From Siphonodentalium dalli (lineage: Eukaryota; Mollusca; Scaphopoda; Gadilida; Siphonodentaliidae): 64,000 nucleotides of DNA. Within the stretch, counting starts at the first letter, position 1, and each line of letters starts with the position of its first letter. The notes below the pieces were generated by a model. It did not search any database. It was not told where the DNA came from and saw nothing but the letters and a program-made list of their open reading frames with translations. The translations under genes were made by a program, and so were the position numbers. Location: contig CP136069.1 in NCBI GenBank assembly GCA_032622095.1, positions 101,398,278 through 101,462,277 of the forward strand, read 5' to 3'. Shown in pieces: positions 1 to 10,045 of this stretch.

Positions 1-1232
1 GGGGGCACCTGCGGTTTTTTTGTCTGAAGTCATAATTGGTTTGGCTTCCAGATACAGGAGGGACAAGTGTAAGGAGGCGTGTCTCGCTTAAGCATTTTGA
101 AAAATTGATTAGTTTTGCCTTTTCTCTTCTGCTCGAAAGTGTGTCACAGCCGGTTTCTCGTAATAAAGATTCCTTACTACAGCTTCTAGTTGCCCCTGTG
201 ACCAATGGCGCGGCTTCATATTGGATGTCTTCGAGATGGCTTGCATCCTCATCTGTATAATTATCCCATTCTGGGGAAGCATATTCCTTTAAGATATTCC
301 TTTAAGATATGTAAGATAAATATGGTTCTCCTGCCCAAAATGAATTTATACTTCCTCAGTATATAAAGTCGACTTGCAGCTCGATTTTCAATATCAATTA
401 TATGATCATGCCATGTACCATCCCCATTAACAGTTAGACCAATGTGCTTATATGTTTCAATGTCTTCAATATTCTGCCCAGACAGCTGAAGTGTTGGGTG
501 GTCGATAGCGTTGTTTTCCCATGATATCAGAAGTGACTCTGTTTTGATGGGATTGAATATAACTTGCCATTTTGGCGACCCCTCGAATATCAACCTGATA
601 TCGTTGTTAATAACTTCTGTGGCCAATATGGGGTCTTCAATCGAAAGATATAGATACGTATCGTCAACAAAAAGCCTTATATTGCTCGTAACATTTTCTA
701 CAATGTCGTTAATGTAGACTAAAAATACTCATACTCTTTAGGTACTATATATACCTTAACATAATTTTTTCTAAAAATCTACCCTGGGGCACACCAACTG
801 AGACACACTTCCAGCTTGAATTGGAATTTGAAACAATTACTCGCTGCTGTCTATTATCTAAGTACTTTTCCAAAAGATCGTATGTCGCGCCGATAATTCC
901 CATACTTTTGAGTTTAAACATAAGACCGCGGTGCCATACCTTATCAAAAGCCTTGCTAACGTCGCAAAACAGATATCTAACTCCTTTACCGCTATCAAGT
1001 GAAGATATTATGTAATGATAGACGTCTGTTAACTGAAAGACTGTGCTGTCATTAGGGGTGAATCCTGACTGAAGATTTAGGAGAGTTAGGAGATTGTTGG
1101 TCCTGAAGTATTTATTCATGTGAGAGTAGATACACTTTCGAAAAAAATTTACAAGCAACAGAAGTAGTACAGGAGGCTCGTTCGCCCCACATCTAAAAAT
1201 AGATTTTTTGGCGGTAAAATTGTTTGTACTAA
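1..1232 (-). pseudogene. Non-LTR retrotransposon reverse transcriptase fragment (copy A)
   Basis: On the minus strand, 1245-745 encodes a reverse-transcriptase segment. It has motif A (FCDVSKAFD, residues 93-101 of the open frame) and the GVPQG motif (residues 151-155). After a frame break, 700-261 holds the catalytic FVDD box (about 657-674) and the thumb and connection region. The 260 bp below that encode part of the C-terminal region, again frame-broken. Such enzymes copy their own RNA at a nicked chromosomal target. Frameshifts after GVPQG and the missing 5' part make this copy dead. The clade looks CR1/Jockey-like, but assignment needs a tree. Confidence 0.85.
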
Positions 1233-1246
1233 AATATTCAAACAAA

Positions 1247-1404
1247 ATTTTTCAAAAACTTCCAAAACTTTCAAAAATTTCAAAAATTTCAAAAATTTCA
1301 AAAATTTCAAAAACTTCAAAAATTTCAAAAATTTCAAAAACTTCAAAAATTTCAAAAACTTCAAAAATTTCAAAAATTTCAAAAAATTTCCAAAACTTCA
1401 CAAA
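1247..1404. repeat. TTTCAAAAA / TTCAAAAAC tandem array (copy A)
   Basis: About 150 bp of near-perfect 9-bp units, mostly TTTCAAAAA with TTCAAAAAC variants. Because 9 is a multiple of 3 it reads open in several frames as Lys/Phe/Gln or Ile/Ser/Lys runs, which explains the spurious ORFs here. It lies directly between the LINE fragment and the plus-strand ORF tail. Confidence 0.9.
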
Positions 1405-1579
1405 TTTCAATATAATGAAGATGACGAGCAACCAATTTTCGACTGGCCTGAGGCATTACGTTATGGAATGAATAACGACAGCGGATCAGAATGTGATCAT
1501 ACACGCAATAATATAAGTTACTTTGATGTTGTTGTTATGAATAGAATTTTATCAACCTTACGTATTAACAGTTTATTGA
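1405..1579 (+). pseudogene. Unrecognised ORF tail, frameshifted (copy A)
   Basis: Plus-strand sequence with protein-like composition (includes DDEQPIFDWPEALRYG and NNISYFDVVVMNR) follows the TTTCAAAAA array. Relative to 12727-12900 it has one extra T in a run near 1538, which shifts the last codons out of frame. No family is recognised. Confidence 0.4.
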
Positions 1580-1959
1580 GTTATGCATACATATAGTACG
1601 TCACTTGGACATTTTATCAGTTTATCACGTGATCACTAAATGTGGCAATCGGGTATCCACCGATGCCTGCAATGTATTATTTATAATAATTGGACTCATT
1701 TATCTCACGTAAATAATACTCTTAGTTGTTCCAATAAAATAGTTATCAAATTCGATCACCAATAGATTTGACTGTGGAATATAACGACCTTTAACTTATT
1801 TATCGATCTATGTTAGAACATGGTCTTAACAAAAAACATGACCATAACAAAAATTACCTTACCTTTATGCATGAATCTAATTTGACCATGCATAAATATT
1901 GTCAGCTTATCATTGGATTTACTCATCAGCCGATAAGCTCAGGTACAATTGTATCATGT

Positions 1960-2175
1960 TTACATGGACTGACTGCGGTCATAGCGTGACGAGCAAAATG
2001 TGATGTTTACACACTTAAGCTCTGGATAAACAATACATATCGCATTTGAATGAATTTCTGGAATGTAGGTTAGCCATGCGTTCACAGACACTGGAATAAA
2101 ATAGTTACTGACTATAGAGAAGTATGACCTTGTACGTAAATAATAAAGCGCGTGATCGAGTCTATTCATTCTCAA
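1960..2175 (-). CDS. 71-residue ORF near element end (copy A)
   Basis: A 71-codon ATG-started frame ending just inside the terminal inverted repeat. It is present with only a few substitutions in all three arms that reach this point (here, 13281-13496 minus, 18920-19135 plus). The protein is rich in Tyr/Ile/Leu, with a hydrophobic middle (FIPVSVNAWLTYIPEI) and CxxxxxxC near the C-terminus. No family is recognised. Conservation between arms may reflect recent copying rather than selection, so coding status is uncertain. Confidence 0.3.
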   Translation of the reverse strand: MRMNRLDHALYYLRTRSYFSIVSNYFIPVSVNAWLTYIPEIHSNAICIVYPELKCVNITFCSSRYDRSQSM

Positions 2176-2185
2176 TAATAGATCG

Positions 2186-2863
2186 TCATTTAGTCAAAAC
2201 AGTATGATGTCCTTTATCCCCCACACATTGGAGCCACACATTGTCACACCGAGGTACGCCATCTTGATTGCTTTCAAAAATAGTGCAACTTACCTGTTGG
2301 TAATACACGAATGAAGAGCGTTTAACTGATACGAAATTACTACACGAATGAACTGAGTCTTGACATTTATATTTCACATCTTTCTTAAATGTTCCAACAC
2401 ATACATACATAGACATAGTGTTATACAGTCTTATATGTACACACGCTACGACACCAGTAAAGGTGGACACTACTCTCACGATGTGACAACATATACAGAC
2501 GTAGGCATAGTGTTATACAGTCTTCTATGTACCAACGCTATGACATAATTAAAGGGGGATAATGCACGCACGGTGTGGAATGTTAAAGTGACACGAAACA
2601 AGGGACGTGATGCAATATTGGTGTTTGAATATTAAAGGAACACAATGCGCTCTAAAGGGACACACGGCACTCATTTTGAATGATTGTTAACAATACAAGC
2701 GCAGTGGGTGAAAGTTAAAATGACACAGAACAATATTTAAAGTTCAAATTTTCGGGCTCTTAATGTACCATTTATGTATCGTTTCTCGCTCTACAATCGC
2801 TCCTCCCCGCTTATAGATATATAACGAAGACGAGAATATCATGTTGATGAAGTTTATTGAAAT
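2186..2863. other. Non-coding part of left arm with 92-bp duplication
   Basis: AT-rich stretch below the finger gene. Two copies of a CATAGTGTTATACAGTCTT-containing unit lie 92 bp apart (about 2414 and 2506), followed by several GGGACAC/AAGTGACAC words. Open frames here are short and change between copies, so I see no gene. Confidence 0.4.
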
Positions 2864-3604
2864 TTAGTCGTCCGAATTGTCATCACTTTCGTCAGAAGTG
2901 TCATTTGTTTCGTCCATGAATTTTTCTAGCATCGGTTTGTACTTTAATATTGACATTTTCACTGCATCACATTCTCCATAACCATTATTCAAATATTTGT
3001 CGACTTTATCCATGATTCTGTTGTGCAGAGTCCCATTGCGCAGCTGTAGATACGCAAATATTGTCCAAGCATAACCATTCATAAATTGCTTCATATCTTT
3101 ACTGTTAAGGTCCTTGTAAGCTTGTTCTTTTGCTTCTGTTTCTTTCGAACCATTTTCCTTATACGTGCCCACTTTATCACTCCATTCCTCATGTTTTTTA
3201 TCTCTACTCTCATCACACAAACTTTTGAAGTATTCATCTTCATTCAATTTAATTTTCTTATTCTGACTATCATCCGTGTCCTCAGTTAATTTTCGTTTTA
3301 ACTTATTTTCTTGACACCAGTTTTTTACGTGTCTCTGAACATCATAATGATCTTCGAACAAAAGCCTGCAGTCATTACAAGGGTACGACATGTCTTCTCG
3401 AATGTCTATGTTTTGACGGTTCTTCTTATTAATTTCATCGAGCTCACCAGGTGGCCTTATGTCGTTAGTATAGTCATTATGTTGACCCTGGGGCACAATA
3501 TAATTATATGCTATGCCCTTCTGTTGACCAGGGAGTTCTCTGTCATCGTATTTCATCGCATTCTGTTGACCCTGGGTCTCAGTGTCTTTTGTATGTTTTT
3601 TCAT
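2864..3604 (-). CDS. C2HC zinc-finger protein with basic segment and acidic tail (element-encoded)
   Basis: 246 residues, the only intact copy in the window. The N-terminus has degenerate repeats around PGQQ/PQGQ (residues 10-42). A single finger uses Cys76, Cys79, His92 and Cys97. A bipartite nuclear-localisation-like basic stretch follows (about 102-120), then a helical charged region (140-220) and a Ser/Asp/Glu-only tail (231-246). This suggests a nuclear DNA-binding or scaffold protein made by the element; the exact role is unknown. In the right arm of copy B its start codon overlaps the stop of the ATPase frame as ATGA, so the two were probably expressed from one transcript. Here the upstream ATPase frame stops early (3665), leaving a 60-bp gap. 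Confidence 0.6.
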   Translation of the reverse strand: MKKHTKDTETQGQQNAMKYDDRELPGQQKGIAYNYIVPQGQHNDYTNDIRPPGELDEINKKNRQNIDIREDMSYPCNDCRLLFEDHYDVQRHVKNWCQENKLKRKLTEDTDDSQNKKIKLNEDEYFKSLCDESRDKKHEEWSDKVGTYKENGSKETEAKEQAYKDLNSKDMKQFMNGYAWTIFAYLQLRNGTLHNRIMDKVDKYLNNGYGECDAVKMSILKYKPMLEKFMDETNDTSDESDDNSDD

Positions 3605-3664
3605 CCCATTCTGTTCATCTGGGTGTTCTCTGTCTTTTGGAGATTATATTTCATGCCATTCCAT

Positions 3665-4513
3665 TCACCCATATGTTGCGGCTTTTAAATCCACCAGTAG
3701 GTAACCGTACGGTTCACTCGTCGCTTCCGAAAACTCTCGAACCATACGCTGAGGACATTCAGGATACATCTGTCTTGATAATGTTGAAATTAATCCCTTG
3801 TCGATTGGGTTATTGAACAATACCAAATATTGACAATTTCGTCGTTGCGTTGGATCTTTGTTGTAGTAGAAATTCTGGTTCAAACTTATCAAAGATAAGT
3901 TCAAATGGTGACTTCCTTCGGAATGCAAATCATTAACTCTCTGGTCTTTTGACGAAGTTTGCATCACGTCATCGAGTATAACTAGATTTTTATACCGGGG
4001 GTTGATAAGAGAATCCAAGTTTGCTGGTATTCCTCGTATAAAGTTGACATGAGGGGTGACGGTATACTTTATTTCGTCATATAGGGGCTGCCAATATTTA
4101 TAAAACCATATTATTCTGTCAGGTGCGGGCGATATTTTTGAGGCAGACTTTTGTAGCAAGGTTTTCACGAAGTACGTCTTCCCACTAGATGTCGGTCCAC
4201 TTACACATGCCGTGAATGGATGCTTGAAAATAAAATCTTCCTGGATTTTAGCCATTGGATCATCAAAGCAGGATGTTATGTCGCTTGGTGGCTGTTGTTG
4301 TTGTTGTTGTTGTTGTTGTTGGTGGTGGTGTTGTTGTTGTTGTTGTTGTTGTGGCTGATGATACTGTTGTTGTTGTTGTTGTTGTTGTGGCTGATGATAC
4401 TGTTGTTGTTGTTGTTGTTGTTGTTCTGAAGGCGTGTGTTTAACTTTGATATGACGCTTCAAACTATCTTGCCAAGCATAGACACTTAAGCACTCTTCAC
4501 ATTGATACTTCAT
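3665..4513 (-). CDS. C2H2-finger / poly-Q / P-loop packaging-type ATPase (element-encoded)
   Basis: 282 residues. A C2H2 finger (Cys5, Cys8, His21, His26) is followed by a Gln/His/Pro-rich low-complexity linker (about 30-74) and an ATPase domain. The domain has Walker A GPTSSGKT (106-113), Walker B NLVILDD (176-182), and a conserved SLNQN segment (210-214) typical of an additional sensor strand. This layout matches the A32/FtsK-HerA-like ATPases of Polinton/adinto-like elements and large DNA viruses, which pump DNA into capsids; the similarity is by motif and overall pattern only. The C-terminus is truncated: compared with 17697-18167, 53 bp are missing after codon 280, giving an early stop. 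A TATA-like box lies about 45-55 bp upstream. Confidence 0.7.
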   Translation of the reverse strand: MKYQCEECLSVYAWQDSLKRHIKVKHTPSEQQQQQQQQYHQPQQQQQQQQYHQPQQQQQQQHHHQQQQQQQQQQPPSDITSCFDDPMAKIQEDFIFKHPFTACVSGPTSSGKTYFVKTLLQKSASKISPAPDRIIWFYKYWQPLYDEIKYTVTPHVNFIRGIPANLDSLINPRYKNLVILDDVMQTSSKDQRVNDLHSEGSHHLNLSLISLNQNFYYNKDPTQRRNCQYLVLFNNPIDKGLISTLSRQMYPECPQRMVREFSEATSEPYGYLLVDLKAATYG

Positions 4514-4555
4514 TTTCCTATATAATCAGTGAAATCGAGCGTTCTTCTATGCACC

Positions 4556-4567
4556 TATATTTATATA
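4556..4567 (-). promoter_or_regulatory. TATA-like box for the ATPase gene (copy A)
   Basis: Reads TATATAAATATA on the minus strand, centred about 50 bp before the ATG at 4513. That spacing suits a core promoter with a very short leader. It is repeated at the same position in copy B. Confidence 0.5.
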
Positions 4568-4593
4568 GAACAGAAACAAGGGAAACGTGGTGG

Positions 4594-4607
4594 ACTAGTT
4601 AACTAGT
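4594..4607. repeat. 14-bp perfect palindrome ACTAGTTAACTAGT
   Basis: Self-complementary site about 80-95 bp upstream of the ATPase start, conserved in copy B. It could be a dimeric binding site for an element or host regulator. Confidence 0.4.
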
Positions 4608-6401
4608 TCAGGCTGTCGTTCACAACGTCTCTTAGTGTTGTTTGTACTGGATACAAATTTATCACATTGGCTACAATACAACCTACCTATCCAAATGTCA
4701 ATGCAATTATGAGTGATTTCAATATGAACACTCTATTATATAGATATGTGTAACCTGGTGACATGATGAAATCGATTGTGTACTGAGTTGACCTCCGGCT
4801 TCGTGCCGATTGTGTACTGAGCTGACACCGTGGATAAATTGACCAATGACTGCTATTGTATCCTTTGACAGATATGCGTGCGCAGACTCGTTTGATGTTC
4901 GCTATCGCATTGCTATGTTTTAATAGCCGAGACTTCACTTCTCGTCTGACTCTCTTACCGACAAGACCTGTTGATTCCACGTCTACACAGTGCTTCTCCG
5001 GCAGACGTTATATATAACGGGTCGAAACATGATATGACATGCGCTTAGCATGGCATATAGTCAGCAATCTGCAACTGAAGATGGTCTTATCAAAACATTT
5101 TGGCATCTTTTTAACTCATTGGGAGAATGTTTCAAAAATTTATAAATTCTACTTTTGGCATTAAATGATTCTGATTTTGAAGGGTACGTTCTAAAACTAT
5201 TTTCAAAATTCCAATAAACCGCTCCGGGATCCAGCTTCCACCTCAAAATTCATGTCATCAGAACGAGGGAGCAATTTGTCTGCGAGAAATTGGGACCTTG
5301 GTCATCATCACATTTAGCCTCGAATCTTCTTTAATATGCCTATAGCAGACAACCTCCCCTTTCTTTTGACATCCATATATGTGTGCACCACCTTCATTAT
5401 GTGGGAAAATTATGTGACGGATAGGTTGTGAGCTATTGTTTCTTTCACTATTCTTATTTTGATGGATAGAAAGGCTTTGTGGTTCGTTACGACCGTCAGT
5501 CCGTCCTCCGTTCTGGCGATACTTATGAATTAACTCATGAAATAACACGGGGATATTTGCGGATTGTACAGCGAAATGTTCCAGGTTCGACACCATAGGA
5601 TAGGATAGGATATTTTATTTTAATATACATATATCATTGCATAATACATTTAACAAATATTGTATTGTATATTCGATGGGTGGCATAGTCAGGCTAGACT
5701 GTCTTACTGCCACCATATGATATATACATATAGGCGGCGACATAACAAACGGCACGGCATCGGAAAGATATCGCGGGAATTCGGCCATTTTCGGAAAAGT
5801 TCGTTACTTCCCATTGATGACGGACATGCTACAATTATACAACGGGAACGCGGCCAATTTGAATTTTCGGACAGGTTCTATACCTCCCAAATTTGACGGA
5901 CATACCACAACTATGATTCTTCGGTCCAAGAGATCATTATTGATTGATATAACCTATACATAGTCCGGGGAATTTTGTGATATGCATATAATACTAAAAT
6001 ATCAGCCACGGAGATATAAACGTGGCTGTTATGATAACGCGGGAATCTGTAAAATATAGTAATTCGTGCGGCCGCTGCGATCTCGGTGGATTCCGATACC
6101 TCTCGCTGACAACAACGGCACCTCCGAAGATTATATAAACAAAATAACCTGGCCACGATTGCGAGTGGGATTAAAAGTTGCACATGTTGTGCTTTGTAAG
6201 TAATTCATGAGATTCAGGGTTCTCTACAATTTTATTTATACTATTTTTATTTTTGACTGGCTAAAACTGCTCTGACGGCAGACTGTCTGTTCATCATTAG
6301 CGGAATGTAAGCTTCTGGTGAGCAAGGCAGGGCACCTTGTTTGTGGGCCCAGGACACTGTGGCATCACCCGTTGCTCATTCTGAATATGGGCACCATAAA
6401 A
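4608..6401. other. Element interior without convincing gene (copy A)
   Basis: Unique interior between the arms. Short frames at 4687-4980 and 5258-5596 (minus) and 5660-5896 (plus) are identical in copy B because of the duplication, but show no motif or compositional support. Around 5740-5910 two degenerate units of about 75 bp share GCGGGAA/CGGCCA, TTTTCGGA and GACGGACAT words. Confidence 0.4.
5594..5720 (-). mobile_element. LINE 3' end with TCCTA tail (copy A)
   Basis: On the minus strand an AT-rich 3'-UTR-like stretch ends in three TCCTA pentamers (5597-5612), the same style of tail as the LINE ends at 53400 and 56900. No upstream LINE coding sequence is recognisable, so this is at most a short 5'-truncated copy. 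Confidence 0.35.
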
Positions 6402-6402
6402 C

Positions 6403-6873
6403 TTGGATTCTCTTATCAACCCCCGGTATAAAAATCTAGTTATACTCGATGACTTGATGCAAACTTCGTCAAAAGACCAGAGAGTTAATGATTTGCATTC
6501 CGAAGGAAGTCACCATTTGAACTTATCTTTGATAAGTTTGAACCAGAATTTCTACTACAACAAAGATCCAACGCAACGACGAAATTGTCAATATTTGGTA
6601 TTGTTCAATAACCCAATCGACAAGGGATTAATTTCAACATTATCAAGACAGATGTATCCTGAATGTCCTCAGCGTATGGTTCGAGAGTTTTCGGAAGCGA
6701 CGAGTGAACCGTACGGTTACCTACTGGTGGATTTAAAAGCCGCAACACCGGACACATTACGTCTGCGACAGAATGTACTAAAAGAGGACACAAACCAACA
6801 TATGGGTGAATGGAATGGCATGAAATATAATCTCCAAAAGACAGAGAACACCCAGATGAACAGAATGGGATGA
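6403..6873 (+). pseudogene. ATPase C-terminal half in right arm (copy A)
   Basis: 156 codons matching ATPase residues 167 onward, including Walker B and the C-terminal region but not the finger, poly-Q or Walker A segments, because the inverted arm starts here. An in-frame stop lies immediately upstream and there is no ATG. It retains the 53 bp lost from the left arm. The sequence is cut off soon after at 6902. Confidence 0.75.
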
Positions 6874-6902
6874 AAAAACATACAAAAGACACTGAGACCC
6901 AG

Positions 6903-8849
6903 CAGTATTGACATTACCCTTAAAACCACTACACGTTCACGTAGGTGATGGCTCACGAATTGTAGGTAGTGGGGTCTTTACGGTTTTATTAACAAATGAC
7001 TGATTGGTATAGGTAGGGCTACTACATGTACATGTATTATCATTTGCTTTCCCCTTGTCAAAGTCTACTAATTTTCCCTTTCGATTCTCATTGGAACCAA
7101 TTATAAACCTCAAACACAGAGGCATGGTCGTCTAAGATAAACGAGATCCCACTGCTCTTCACTTCTATGAAACGTGGGATTTGTGCCAAGTATCACGCAT
7201 CCCGACGCTTGTGAAAATATCAGCCGCTATAGGAGGGCTGACATGTGGAAGATTCTGTAATTCAGCATTACCTGCCGAATTTATACAAATTCTGTCCCTA
7301 TTATACTAATTGGTTTTAACACCGGAAAATGTTCACTAGGAATATGCTAAGCAATTTTACCAAAATTTCCCAGTAGAAAACAATCCAAATTTAATAACTT
7401 TAATACTTACTTAAAGAAGAATTTATTTTTTAATTCAAAATACACAATACGCGAAACAATGACGATCAAACTACAAGAGCGAAATAGTTTCCATCTTCTG
7501 TCTTCTGTCAAATAAATTTCGAGTATTGATGATTAAGAAATTACACCCACTGGAAAACCTGTACGATATTACTCAACGTACGATATTCCAGCGATAACAA
7601 TGCACGTGGCAAGTTAGGCGAGAAGAAATTTCACTTCAATAACAATGTACAATGGTGTGATTAAAGGTTACTAAAATTAATTACAAAACAACATTCTCCA
7701 CTCTGGAAGCCTGGTGGAAAATCCTAACTTTTAAGCAAAAATTTCATTCCAGAAACCATGTGGAAATTTCTAACTTTTTCTACACTCTTTCCCAACAAAA
7801 ACGAAAAAACTAGAGCATGCCAGGTGTACAAAGCTATGAGAAGCCATTGAAACACGCATGGTATTAGCAATTAAAGCGAAAAAACAATGAATTACAAAGC
7901 AAAAGATAAACCACGGCGAGTCACGTGGGAATTGCGGTCAGTTTTATGTTTAATTTTATCCCGTAAAAAGCATCAATTATTGACGACAAACGCCAGTATT
8001 GTAAAAATTAGGCGCTACATATTAATAGCTTACAATAGAATATATAATAATTATAATACTCACAAATGGTACATGTAGAAATGACATCAGACGGCAATAG
8101 ATTGAAGATCAATAAACAGCAAATAATAAAAGTCTCATTGTGTTCTGACCTCCGTGAACCGGTGGCTTCCTTTTTGAGCACCGGTTTCTCCGTCACTTCC
8201 GGAAGTTCCGGTCTTATATTAATGCACCATTTATACAACATATGTACCTTTATGTTATAAAATATTTTGCATTGTCATATATCGTCATGTTTAATGTAAT
8301 GTGTGGACTGTATATTATGTATGTTGTATATTGTGCTGAGAGAAGACCGGCCCAACCGGGGGGGGGGGGGGGGTCTGCATTTTTTTCCCGAACACTAGGG
8401 GGAGTGGGTGGGTGGTTCAGCAGCCCGGCTAACACAATTTTTCCTGGCTCTGTAAAAAAATTTCCTATACACATTTTTCTTCAAAATAATAAGGTTTTAA
8501 GAATGCTTCTATTATGTAATCTGTATGCACTAAACTTTTGGTAGAGGGGTTTGAGTTAACCATCAGATAATAATGAGGGATGACACCAAAGGGTAATAAA
8601 AAGGTCACCTTGCTAAAGTTTTCATAAAGGATCTATCAATGCACATTGACATGGAAAGGCTCAGGTTTAAATAGTTCTATTAAAAATCATTTAATCAACC
8701 TGATATAAAGATAAACATTACACAATAATAGATTCTTCAAATAAATGTAAACTTACAAATAAAAATAGACTATTCAAAAAACCATAATAAAATAAAACAT
8801 AAAGGTGTTAAAACAAACTTTAACCGATTTCAACGTTATTCGGTACATG
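6903..8849. other. Unassigned DNA between the duplicates
   Basis: Starts at the duplication break. It is AT-rich with no recognised gene. A minus-strand frame (7125-6937) follows an acceptor-like CTCGTTTATCTTAG at about 7134-7147 and ends in a stop, so it could be an exon remnant. A second exon-like minus segment lies at 8008-8241. A run of 18 G lies at about 8359-8376. Confidence 0.3.
8008..8241 (-). other. Possible first exon with hydrophobic leader
   Basis: The minus-strand frame contains FIICCLLIFNLLPSDV, which resembles a secretion signal core, and is followed by a GTGAGT donor-like site. A perfect ACTTCCGGAAGT palindrome (double ETS-type core) lies at 8195-8206 within the putative leader. 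The ATG is about 40 codons before the hydrophobic stretch, which argues against a normal signal peptide. Weak candidate only. Confidence 0.15.
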
Positions 8850-9265
8850 GGTCTAGGATCACCTCTAGATGGGAGCTGTCAAATTTGAACGATTTCCGAT
8901 GAAAAACATGGCCACCGGTATCGATCTTGGATTTTACTCTTTGCATCACTAAATCCTTTAGCATACCATACAGAGCTTATCCCTCATCCAATCATCACCA
9001 AACTTCATATGAATCCTCAGTGTGACCTCTCGACGGGTGCCTACCATTTTTGCCAGCTGCCATCTTGGATTTGATATGACTAAATCCTTTAGCACATCTT
9101 ACAGATCACATGTCTCATCCAATCGTCACCAAACTTCATATCGATCGTCGGTTCGGGGGGACATCAAGGTGGGAGCCTCCCTTTTCCCCCCAAAATTTGT
9201 TCAAAATAAACATGGCAGCCAGCAGCCATCTTGGATTTCAAATGTGAATCCATCAGCATAACCTA
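8850..9265. repeat. Degenerate tandem repeat, about 125-130 bp unit
   Basis: Three imperfect units each contain ACTAAATCCTTTAGCA, CTCATCCAATCRTCACCAAA and GCCATCTTGGATTT. The same unit recurs at 23930-24060 and 24780-25200, so it is a dispersed family, not a local satellite. Confidence 0.65.
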
Positions 9266-9463
9266 CAGCCCACATTTATGGGAGAATTGCTTTGAAACTT
9301 TACAGCCTTATTGGTAAATCAAAAGTAGCAATGCTTCTATAATCATGATTCAGAACATAGATCGGATAAGATCAGGACAACTAAGTAAAATAGTCGTTTG
9401 AAGCAGTTTGAAGGGGGTGGGTTCCTATCACAGAATTTGAAAAAATAAAAATTAGGGGGTGGT

Positions 9464-9562
9464 GGGTACCTAGTCCAAGTCTTCTCGTACTAAAACCAGC
9501 TAAGATATTTTGATGGCGAGATGCTGGCTTTACTACGAGAAGACTTGGACTAGTGGGTACCC
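9464..9562. repeat. Inverted repeat (hairpin) around 9512
   Basis: 9464-9489 (GGTACCTAGTCCAAGTCTTC...) pairs with 9534-9562; the pairing continues with mismatches through TAAAACCAGC/GCTGGCTTTA, leaving a loop of about 20 bp. It resembles a small foldback insertion; no coding sequence. Confidence 0.7.
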
Positions 9563-9919
9563 AGAGGGCGGGAAAAATACAAAAAGCACCTATATTGTCT
9601 GGAATTTTTTTCCTGACCAACCCTGGCCCAACGTTACTTGTTTGTATTTCTTAACACTGTATGTTATACAGTTTAGAAGAATAAACAATAATAACTTCTG
9701 GTTTTGGGGTATCCCAAGATGGACCACGTTCTCCACTTCTTTGAGTGTTTCGCCGAGTTTCCACCTCGTGCTTGCCTTGAACGGTATGTATTTTTGGAAA
9801 AAGATTACTCGAAATTCCAGGTTATAATGTAGTTGTGACATATAGTTAGAATTTTCTTCAAGCCCCCCCCTTCAGAATAAGATAGCAAGCATGTATCATC
9901 GGCTGTGGTGGGGCAACTG

Positions 9920-10045
9920 CAAGAGACAGCATCGATCTTGAGGTGGAAGATTAATGCCGATATCCACTCAGCATTAAGGTGGATACACACATGCATGTAA
10001 TTTCTGTATGTAAGATCCATGTGGTCCGTGTATTTTACATGGTCA
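9920..10045 (-). repeat. Dispersed repeat shared with 22046-22130
   Basis: The reverse complement of this stretch shares ATGTGTGTATCCACC, TTAATCTTCCRCCTCAAGAT and ATGATCCATGTAAA-like words with 22046-22130. Short dispersed repeat of unknown type. Confidence 0.45.

Larger units (their letters stand above)
1869..4019. repeat. Left inverted-repeat arm of ATPase element, copy A
   Basis: This arm is the reverse complement of 6402-6902 for its inner part, and of 17696-19226 (copy B right arm) for the rest. The inner boundary is at the leucine-rich codons just before the Walker B region of the ATPase. The arm therefore carries the ATPase C-terminal half, the finger protein and the 71-residue ORF. 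Confidence 0.8.
1..6902. repeat. Segmental duplication, copy A (direct orientation)
   Basis: The sequence from the first base of the window to about 6902 recurs at 11314-18197 with the same order of parts: LINE fragment, TTTCAAAAA array, inverted-repeat element, and interior. Only scattered substitutions, small indels and microsatellite length changes separate them. Homology stops sharply after a GAGACCCAG at about 6902, where copy A runs into unrelated DNA. The left boundary lies outside the window. Because the LINE remnant carries the same truncations in both copies, this is one DNA block duplicated, not two independent insertions. It could also be two haplotypes placed in series by an assembler. 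Confidence 0.9.
1869..6902. mobile_element. Inverted-repeat ATPase element, copy A (right arm truncated)
   Basis: Same element as 13190-19226. The left arm is 1869-4019, the interior 4020-6401, and the right arm starts at 6402 but is cut off at about 6902, losing the second finger ORF and the terminal sequence. The left end starts GCATGAATCTAATTTGACC. In its left arm it keeps the intact 246-residue finger protein that copy B has lost. Confidence 0.75.

Noticed and set aside
1247-1404. CRISPR-like direct repeats
   Set aside because: Continuous 9-bp tandem units with no unique spacers; the genome is eukaryotic.
1208-1471. Lys/Ile/Ser or Lys/Phe/Gln repeat proteins across the TTTCAAAAA array
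   Set aside because: Frame-independent openness of a 9-bp repeat; the array length differs between duplicates.
4220-4443. Plus-strand poly-Leu and poly-Val ORFs
   Set aside because: Antisense reading of the CAG-type poly-Gln tract of the ATPase gene.
5258-5596. 112-residue ORF in the element interior, identical in both duplicates
   Set aside because: Conservation is explained by the recent duplication; no motif or homologous pattern was recognised.
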